Positions 1 through 4,591 of a stretch of 7,428 nt of DNA are shown here, in pieces (the stretch's first letter is position 1; every line of letters begins with the position of its first letter). A model generated the notes under the pieces. That model saw only the letters and a list, made by a program, of their open reading frames with translations. It ran no database searches and was not told the DNA's origin. The DNA is from Deltaproteobacteria bacterium (GTDB lineage: Bacteria > Myxococcota_A > SURF-8), in the NCBI GenBank assembly GCA_029570245.1, contig JAKQSH010000382.1, forward strand, positions 1-7,428. Direction: 5' to 3'. A program made the translations under genes and the position numbers.

Positions 1-123
1 GCCCACAAACTGGTTGTTGACACTGTCCAGGTCAATATTTTCGTCGTTTTTAGAATTGCAGAAAGTCGCCGAACACATAATGCCCACTTCCGCCAGCATG
101 CCCCAAGCTTCGAATTTGGGCAT
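1..123 (-). CDS. Possible hypothetical protein, 3' end beyond window
   Basis: One minus-strand frame stays open from position 123 to the left edge, while the other two minus frames are broken by stops. From the first in-frame ATG (121-123) it reads MPKFEAWGMLAEVGIM and continues to a more polar stretch rich in Asn and Asp at the edge. The same frame is also open upstream, across the stop codon of the metallophosphatase gene, and there would encode a hydrophobic stretch (LNWLCLLFGV), but I find no good ATG, GTG or TTG start there. The ATG at 123 lacks a clear ribosome site. A later in-frame ATG (MCSATF) has GGAAG about 8 nt before it and is an alternative start. I recognise no family. It lies directly behind the metallophosphatase on the same strand, so it could be a third gene of that operon. 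It could equally be a non-coding open stretch. Confidence 0.3.
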   Translation of the reverse strand, partial: MPKFEAWGMLAEVGIMCSATFCNSKNDENIDLDSVNNQFVG

Positions 124-185
124 TACGCCGAACAGAAGGCAGAGCCAATTAAGCTTTCTGTCCTGCGGCAGAAAACTCAGAACGC

Positions 186-1253
186 CTACCTTATGAAATT
201 TCTGTAATAGTGGTGCATGCCCTGCCAGACTTTCAGGCCGGTCTGCCAGCGGCCGTCCACTTCTTCGATGAGCGCATAGGTGTATATCATATGATGTCCC
301 AGGCGTGAGGCGTCGAGGTTGGTTATGCCGTTCCATGCCCCGGTGTTGAAATACTGCCCGCCTTCGAAAGGCCGGAACATGGGAATATGCGTATGCCCGA
401 ATATAACCGTGTTTATGTCGCGGCGGCTCAGGTGGCGTTTTACCCAGCGGAATTCAGGGTTTGCTTTGAGTTGCTTCATCAGCATCCACAGTGAACGCAG
501 ACCGAAGCGCTGAGTTCCGACGCGCCCGAAAAAAGCCGCCCACAGCGTCCACAACCCCACAGCCAGCATGGTGCGCAGGTAAAAACCGATGTCGTACACC
601 GCCGCCCAGGTGAGATACGAGCGGAAGGGCTTGACCTTGTCGATATAGGGCCGCCGTTTTTTGGCCCGGCGCAGAAAACGTATGAAGAAAAAAGTGGCCC
701 AGGGAATGTTTATGTACTTCGGCTCGCCGTCCATGTAAATAAAGCGCCGGTTGGCTTCCACACGGTGCACCGGCTCGTAGAGGTCGCCGTGTTCGATATA
801 TACGTCATCGAAATGGTAAAAGCGGTCTTCGATCCCGAAAGCCCCGCCGATGCGCTCGGCGATCAGCTTCTTGACCTCCGCGAAAAGCAATTGCACGTCG
901 TGATTGCCGACGATGTAGCGGATGCTTTTGCCGGGCATGGCTGCGAAATCGGCCAGCGCGTCGAAAAGCCGCGCGCGCCCGGCTATTATGGCGCGGGTCT
1001 GCGCCAGCGCGGTTTCCACGTCTATTTCGTGCGGGCAGACGCCCTGCACTTCCTGCTGAATGATGTTGAGAAAATCACCGTTAATGACTAGTTCGACTTC
1101 GGTGTCGGTGTAGCGACCCGTCGAATAATATTCGAGAAATTCAATCAGGACGCGGTCGGACGGAAAATCTTCCATCTGATTCAGAGAACCGTCGGCGCGG
1201 CGCGGACCCGGACCGATATGAAAGTCCGAAATGACCAGCTTTATCCTGTCCAT
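186..1253 (-). CDS. Calcineurin-like metallophosphatase, LpxH-like but enlarged
   Basis: A 355-residue two-metal phosphoesterase of the calcineurin-like fold. Every expected ligand motif is visible in order: DFH (D10, H12), NGD (D60), GNHD (N117, H118), EHGD (H155) and GHTH (H287, H289). These line up with the seven metal ligands of E. coli LpxH, the UDP-2,3-diacylglucosamine hydrolase of lipid A synthesis. The protein is about 115 residues longer than LpxH. Much of the extra length lies between EHGD and GHTH: residues 160-280 hold basic patches (RFLRRAKKRR, 193-201) and hydrophobic stretches (about 183-194 and 218-242), which suggests membrane association. No signal peptide is seen. The start ATG directly abuts the TAG of the transporter gene, and GGGGAG sits 4 nt upstream, so translation is probably coupled. 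Catalytic competence looks sound. The substrate is inferred only; a lipid A precursor or another phosphoester is possible. Confidence 0.87.
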   Translation of the reverse strand: MDRIKLVISDFHIGPGPRRADGSLNQMEDFPSDRVLIEFLEYYSTGRYTDTEVELVINGDFLNIIQQEVQGVCPHEIDVETALAQTRAIIAGRARLFDALADFAAMPGKSIRYIVGNHDVQLLFAEVKKLIAERIGGAFGIEDRFYHFDDVYIEHGDLYEPVHRVEANRRFIYMDGEPKYINIPWATFFFIRFLRRAKKRRPYIDKVKPFRSYLTWAAVYDIGFYLRTMLAVGLWTLWAAFFGRVGTQRFGLRSLWMLMKQLKANPEFRWVKRHLSRRDINTVIFGHTHIPMFRPFEGGQYFNTGAWNGITNLDASRLGHHMIYTYALIEEVDGRWQTGLKVWQGMHHYYRNFIR

Positions 1254-2339
1254 CTAACTCCCCAGATAAAAATTGCTCGAAAGGTAGGCGCGTCTGGCGT
1301 ATCTGTAGAAAATCTTGGCCACCGCCGCCGTCGGAACGGCTATGAGCACTCCCACAAACCCCAGAATTTTTCCGCCGACAAGCAGCGCAATAATGACGGA
1401 AACCGGCGAAAGCCCGACGCGGTTGCCCAGTATTTTCGGTGTCACCAGGAAGGAATCCAGGGTCTGCACCACACCCAGAGTGATGAAAATTCCCAGCAGC
1501 GGCCCCACGCCCTGCCAGTCCAGCAGCACCATTATGAGCGACATAAGCACACCCATAATGGCCCCGAAATATGGAATGAACGCCGCCAGTCCGGCCATGA
1601 GGCCGATGGCGAAACCCATCGGCACTCCGGCGATTGTGAAGCCGGTGGCGTACAGCAGACCCAGTGTGATGCAGACCAGCGCCTGACCGTGTACGAAGTG
1701 CGAAAGCACTTCGTCGATTTCGCCGATGACGCGCATTATTATTTCACGGTGCGAAAACGGCACCAGTTCGCCCAGACCGTTTTTTATGCCCTCGAAATCG
1801 CGCATGAAATAAAAGGCGAAAATCGGAATCAGCACCACGTTGACCATGGCCATTACAAACGAATAGGTACCCGAAAAAGTGCTGCCCAGAAATCCGCCCA
1901 CGGGTTTGAGGTCGGCGCCGGACAGGCCGCTTAAATATTCGCGCAGTTTTTCCATGCCAAGGTCGAAGAGGCGTGTCGCGTCCATTCCCGAAACACGCTC
2001 CACAAAAGGGGTTGCTTTGCTGGTGAACGTGCTTATCATGCCCGGCAGACGCGCCATGAAACGACTGATCTGGTCTTCGAAAGCCGGCAGGAAAATCAGC
2101 GACAGCAGCGTCACCGCCAGAACGAACAGCAGCAGCAGAAAAGCTATGGCCAGGGTTCGGTTTACGCGCCTGGCCACTATGCGGTTGATGAGCGGATTGA
2201 GGAAATATGCAATGAGAAAAGCAATGAAGATCGGAGTCAGCACCGAACGCAGCCAGTAAACCACCCCAAGACAAAGGGCGCTTATGACGATCGTCAGAGC
2301 AGCCAGAACCCCGCGCGACATTTTCCGTGTTTCATCCAT
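1254..2339 (-). CDS. AI-2E family transporter (PF01594-type permease)
   Basis: A 361-residue integral membrane protein with the layout of the AI-2E/PerM family. Two N-terminal helices (about 11-30 and 33-50) are followed by a third (62-85) and then a long extramembrane segment (about 86-150). Four or five further helices lie between about 155 and 345. Family signatures visible by eye are PIFAFYFMRD (171-180), IDEVLSHFVHGQ (208-219), AFIPYFGAIMG (253-263), LVTPKILGNRVGLSP (298-312) and LVGGKILGFVGVLIAVP (320-336). The length matches the family norm of roughly 340-380. Members are variously reported as exporters of autoinducer-2 or as ion or sodium-proton antiporters, so the substrate cannot be read from the sequence. 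The ATG at 2339 has GGAGGG 6 nt upstream. It is the first gene of a leftward operon with the metallophosphatase. Confidence 0.92.
   Translation of the reverse strand: MDETRKMSRGVLAALTIVISALCLGVVYWLRSVLTPIFIAFLIAYFLNPLINRIVARRVNRTLAIAFLLLLFVLAVTLLSLIFLPAFEDQISRFMARLPGMISTFTSKATPFVERVSGMDATRLFDLGMEKLREYLSGLSGADLKPVGGFLGSTFSGTYSFVMAMVNVVLIPIFAFYFMRDFEGIKNGLGELVPFSHREIIMRVIGEIDEVLSHFVHGQALVCITLGLLYATGFTIAGVPMGFAIGLMAGLAAFIPYFGAIMGVLMSLIMVLLDWQGVGPLLGIFITLGVVQTLDSFLVTPKILGNRVGLSPVSVIIALLVGGKILGFVGVLIAVPTAAVAKIFYRYARRAYLSSNFYLGS
1258..1263 (-). promoter_or_regulatory. Ribosome binding site of the metallophosphatase, inside the transporter gene
   Basis: On the minus strand GGGGAG lies in the last codons of the transporter gene and is followed by TTAG and then ATG. 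The upstream stop (TAG, 1256-1254) and the downstream start (ATG, 1253-1251) touch without a gap. This arrangement fixes the phosphatase start and suggests that the two proteins are made from one mRNA by reinitiation. Confidence 0.7.
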
Positions 2340-2345
2340 CAGGCA

Positions 2346-2351
2346 CCCTCC
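2346..2351 (-). promoter_or_regulatory. Ribosome binding site of the AI-2E transporter
   Basis: The minus strand shows GGAGGG ending 6 nt before the ATG at 2339, a near-ideal Shine-Dalgarno sequence. It supports this start over any internal Met such as residue 7. Confidence 0.75.
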
Positions 2352-2371
2352 GCCGTCTACGAATTCCGTTT

Positions 2372-2401
2372 ATTATATATCAGAAGCGAAGACAAAAACA
2401 A
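2372..2401 (-). promoter_or_regulatory. Predicted sigma-70-type promoter for the leftward operon
   Basis: On the minus strand a perfect TATAAT lies at 2377-2372. A weak -35 candidate, TTGTTT, lies 18 nt upstream at 2401-2396 and matches the consensus only in TTG. Transcription would start near 2365, giving a leader of about 26 nt that contains the GGAGGG ribosome site. The -10 box is seen directly; the -35 choice is a judgement. Confidence 0.5.
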
Positions 2402-2465
2402 ACATGGGGCGTCCCGGCCTGAGCAGTCCCCCGCTTTGCCGACCTTGAACTTAAGCAAACGCGGT

Positions 2466-2493
2466 TTATGAATGCGAGCCCGCAGGGCTCGCA
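2466..2493. repeat. Palindromic element, copy 1 (flank plus hairpin)
   Basis: The 5' flank TTATGAATGCG (2466-2476) runs into a perfect inverted repeat: TGCGAGCCC (2473-2481), a 3-nt loop GCA, and GGGCTCGCA (2485-2493). This is a 9 bp stem with no mismatch. The same flank and geometry recur 85 nt downstream, which suggests a REP-like dispersed element. No T-tract follows, so it is not a typical intrinsic terminator on either strand. Confidence 0.7.
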
Positions 2494-2550
2494 CCAGCGC
2501 CAGATCGTGCCTGAAAATATTTATATCCAGAATTAGAAAGTTCCAGCAGC

Positions 2551-2578
2551 TTATGACTGCGCGCGCTTCGCGCGCGCA
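2551..2578. repeat. Palindromic element, copy 2 (flank plus hairpin)
   Basis: TTATGACTGCG (2551-2561) differs from the copy 1 flank at one base. It leads into TGCGCGCGC (2558-2566), a 3-nt loop TTC, and GCGCGCGCA (2570-2578), again a perfect 9 bp stem. Stem interiors differ between the copies while the outer TGCG/CGCA, stem length and loop length are kept. This is the pattern of a structure kept by compensatory change. A shorter TGCG...CGCA inverted repeat follows at 2581-2594. Confidence 0.7.
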
Positions 2579-2651
2579 TGTGCGGCAGAGCGCAGCCTTA
2601 AAACCCAAACGACCGCCACTCCGTGAAACCGCAGAGGGAGAGACGATAAAC

Positions 2652-2728
2652 GCCGGTGGTGTTTTCAAAACCGGGGAATGCTCAGAGGCCCGGCGCACGA
2701 AGCCCGACCTCATCCCCGAACGGCTTTT
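2652..2728 (+). other. Foldable GC-rich segment ending in TTTT
   Basis: By hand, nested complementary pieces can be paired: GCCG (2652-2655) with CGGC (2721-2724), CGGGGA (2672-2677) with TCCCCG (2713-2718), GAGG (2685-2688) with CCTC (2708-2711), and GGC (2692-2694) with GCC (2702-2704). CTTTTAA follows directly. It could be the 3' end of a small RNA or a weak terminator upstream of the rightward promoter. Internal loops are asymmetric and the T-tract is only four bases, so chance folding of GC-rich DNA is a real alternative. Confidence 0.25.
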
Positions 2729-2731
2729 AAC

Positions 2732-2760
2732 TTCCAATCCGCCCGTCGGCTTGGTATAAT
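2732..2760 (+). promoter_or_regulatory. Predicted extended -10 promoter for the peptidase-ftsK operon
   Basis: A perfect TATAAT (2755-2760) is preceded by TGG, giving the extended -10 form TGnTATAAT. At 17 bp spacing the -35 position holds TTCCAA (2732-2737), which is poor but normal for extended -10 promoters. The expected start of transcription is about 2766-2769, some 70 nt before the peptidase start codon and right at the ATG of the mini-ORF. Confidence 0.65.
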
Positions 2761-2768
2761 AACCGATC

Positions 2769-2825
2769 ATGTTTCGTATATCCTGCCCGGATTGCGGAAA
2801 ATTTCGGAAACGAAAAAGAAAATAA
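2769..2825 (+). CDS. Putative 18-residue CPDCG leader peptide
   Basis: ATG at 2769 begins an 18-codon frame, MFRISCPDCGKFRKRKRK, with TAA at 2823-2825. It has a CxxC zinc-knuckle-like pair (C6, C9) followed by a strongly basic tail. The start of many zinc-ribbon proteins looks similar (a short beta strand, then CPxCG), so it may be a remnant of such a gene. No ribosome site is visible, and the predicted transcription start falls within a few bases of the ATG, so it would be translated as a leaderless or nearly leaderless mRNA if at all. The stop lies 13 nt before the peptidase TTG and next to its ribosome site, which would allow coupling. Too short to be sure it is expressed. Confidence 0.3.
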   Translation: MFRISCPDCGKFRKRKRK

Positions 2826-2827
2826 CC

Positions 2828-2833
2828 GGAAGA
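2828..2833 (+). promoter_or_regulatory. Ribosome binding site deciding the TTG start of the peptidase
   Basis: GGAAGA (2828-2833) lies 5 nt before TTG at 2839. The peptidase frame is open further upstream but contains no ATG, GTG or TTG there, so this site favours the TTG at 2839 over the later in-frame TTG at 2869. Confidence 0.55.
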
Positions 2834-2838
2834 AAATT

Positions 2839-4581
2839 TTGAGACCGATTCGAATAAGAAGAAGCATATTGCCGACCCGCTATCCGGCTGTAATAACGGA
2901 GCTTTACCGCTGGCGCTGGCCTGCGGCGGTTTTTGTGGCGATTTTCCTGCTGTGGCTGGTTCTGCCCTCAAAAGGAGACAGGAACGGCTCCGGCGTCAGC
3001 CGCCCGGCCGATCCGGCGCAATCATCAGCCGTCGCATCGGATACTGCGCGCGGCCTGCACAACGAACCTGCACCGGAAAACGCGGCGGCGGCTGTCGGAG
3101 AGACAGCAGACAACAAAGACGGAGAACAGGATAAGACCGCCGTCGTCAACGCCGACAATCCTTTCGGAGCGGAAGACGAAAATCTGCTGGCTTTGCAGGC
3201 CGAGGGTAAAACCGACGAGCCGCCAGCCGACATGGATTATTCCGAGCTGCCCGAAGAACAGCCCGACATGCCCACGCTCGAAATGATAGAAGCCGCCGAG
3301 AAAGCAAAGGCCGCCTCGCTAGAGAAAAACATCAAAGGCGAATTCCTCAGGAACGAAAGCCTTTCCAACGCGCTGGGGCGCTACGGCGTGGGCGTACAGA
3401 CCGCTATCGACATCGCCGAAGCCTTCAAGGGCGTTTTCGATATCCGCCAGATTCGCACCGGCAACAAGTTCGAAATCAAGTTCGACGCTTCGGGCAAGCT
3501 GCTGTCTTTTACACTAAACTATTCGGAACTGATTTCATACTACGTGCGACGCGAGGGCGAAAAGCTCAACGCTTACAAGGTCGAAGGCGAAACCGACATG
3601 TACGTGGAGCAGATCGCCGGAAGCATCGAAAGCAACCTGTCGGAGTCGCTGTGGCGGCTGGGCGAGCGCGACAACCTCACTTCGCTCATCGCCGAAGTCT
3701 TCGCCTGGGACATCGACTTCTACTCCGACTGCCGCAAGGGCGACACCTGGAAAGTCATGGTCGAAAAACATTACTTCCACGGGCGTTTCATGCGTTACGG
3801 ACAGGTGCTGGCCGCCTCCTATCACGGCTCCATCGTGGGCGACCGCTACGTCTACTATTTCCAGTCCGACGACGACAAGGTGCAGGATTTCTTCGACGAA
3901 AAAGGCAACTCCATCAGGCGCAGCTTCATGCGCGCCCCGCTCGACACCACGCGCGTCACCTCCAAATTCGGATTCCGCATGCATCCCACGCTGCACAAAT
4001 ATAAAAGGCACGAAGGCATCGACTACGGCGCGGCTACCGGTACGCCGGTATGGGCGGTGGCCGACGGAAAAGTGCTGGGCGCAGGCTGGATGGGCGCCTG
4101 CGGCAAAGGCGTAAAAATGCAGCATTACGGCGATTATGTCACCGTTTACTGTCATTTGAGCGCGGTTTACGTCAAAAGCGGCCAGACCGTAAAACAGAAA
4201 CGCATGATAGGCCGCGTCGGAACAACAGGCCGCAGCACCGGCCCGCATCTGCATTTCGGCGTAAGTTACAAAGGCAAATGGATAAACCCGCAGAGCATCA
4301 AAATGACGCCCGGCAAGCCGCTCGATCAGCAGTATCTGGGACGCTACAAAGAGGCGCGAGAACTCCTCAAGGGCAAGCTCGACGCCATAGAGGTTCCGGT
4401 TTTCTACGGTCCGCCGCTGCCGGACAACTACGTCGATACTTCGGGAACAAAGCTCGGCAGCGCATCCATGATCGAAAAAAGCAAAGCGGCAAAAGACAAC
4501 AAGTCCCGCAGTCCGTGGCGCAACAATCCTCCGCACGGCTACCAGCCGCGCCCGCCCGGCATAAAAGCGGTAAAGGAATAA
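2839..4581 (+). CDS. Membrane-anchored M23 family murein endopeptidase (MepM-like)
   Basis: A 580-residue zinc metallopeptidase expected to cleave peptide cross-links in peptidoglycan from the periplasmic side. Residues 1-27 are basic. A single hydrophobic helix (about 28-43) is an uncleaved anchor or signal. Residues 45-160 are a low-complexity Ala/Glu/Asp/Pro spacer. Residues about 161-355 resemble the paired LysM-like/OapA-like regions that precede the catalytic domain in MepM-type enzymes (LSNALGRYGV, then LWRLGERDNLTSLIAEVF). The M23 (LytM) domain spans about 370-490 with all active-site residues: H391 and D395 (RHEGID), H439 (YCHLS) and the HLH pair H470/H472 (GPHLHFG). The enzyme therefore looks active rather than a degenerate EnvC-type activator. 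A 90-residue Pro/Lys-rich tail follows. It starts at TTG with GGAAGA upstream and is followed after 10 nt by ftsK, implying one operon and a role in growth or division. The exact cleavage specificity is unknown. Confidence 0.92.
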   Translation: MRPIRIRRSILPTRYPAVITELYRWRWPAAVFVAIFLLWLVLPSKGDRNGSGVSRPADPAQSSAVASDTARGLHNEPAPENAAAAVGETADNKDGEQDKTAVVNADNPFGAEDENLLALQAEGKTDEPPADMDYSELPEEQPDMPTLEMIEAAEKAKAASLEKNIKGEFLRNESLSNALGRYGVGVQTAIDIAEAFKGVFDIRQIRTGNKFEIKFDASGKLLSFTLNYSELISYYVRREGEKLNAYKVEGETDMYVEQIAGSIESNLSESLWRLGERDNLTSLIAEVFAWDIDFYSDCRKGDTWKVMVEKHYFHGRFMRYGQVLAASYHGSIVGDRYVYYFQSDDDKVQDFFDEKGNSIRRSFMRAPLDTTRVTSKFGFRMHPTLHKYKRHEGIDYGAATGTPVWAVADGKVLGAGWMGACGKGVKMQHYGDYVTVYCHLSAVYVKSGQTVKQKRMIGRVGTTGRSTGPHLHFGVSYKGKWINPQSIKMTPGKPLDQQYLGRYKEARELLKGKLDAIEVPVFYGPPLPDNYVDTSGTKLGSASMIEKSKAAKDNKSRSPWRNNPPHGYQPRPPGIKAVKE

Positions 4582-4591
4582 CCTCAAGCTC

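Larger units (their letters stand above)
2340..2838. other. 499 bp divergent intergenic region
   Basis: The gap lies between divergent operons and holds a promoter facing each way, two matched palindromes, an AT-rich stretch between them (around 2514-2528) and a foldable GC-rich stretch near 2652-2728. Open frames crossing it on both strands are low-complexity, rich in Arg, Ala and Ser, produced partly by the palindromes themselves, and lack ribosome sites, so I do not call them genes. I could not match it to tRNA, tmRNA, RNase P, SRP RNA or a known riboswitch by eye. An unrecognised small RNA is possible. Confidence 0.6.

Noticed and set aside
1218..1934. A 238-codon plus-strand frame opposite the transporter gene
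   Set aside because: His/Gln/Arg-rich shadow composition with no domain features, opposite a clear AI-2E family gene.
2473..2493. Intrinsic terminator at the first palindrome
   Set aside because: No T-tract follows on either strand, and it lies between divergent promoters, not behind a gene.
2590..2620. Short resemblance to 6S RNA (AGCCTTAAAAC)
   Set aside because: The shared word is 11 nt; the surrounding sequence does not build the 6S closing stem and central bubble in a convincing way.
2610..2660. Possible cobalamin riboswitch, prompted by CCGCCACT and the downstream adenosyltransferase
   Set aside because: The rest of the B12 core (the B12 box and the GGTG/AATCC elements) is missing, and the adenosyltransferase is about 4.7 kb away.
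2472..2759. A 95-codon plus-strand frame in the gap
   Set aside because: It starts inside the first palindrome, reads RARRAR-type repeats produced by the hairpins, and has no ribosome site.
2357..2971. A 204-codon minus-strand frame across the intergenic gap
   Set aside because: It overlaps the 5' end of the peptidase on the opposite strand, runs through both palindromes, and shows no recognisable domain or ribosome site.
4582..4591. Separate promoter or terminator between the peptidase and ftsK
   Set aside because: The gap is only 10 nt and contains neither a hairpin nor a -10-like box.
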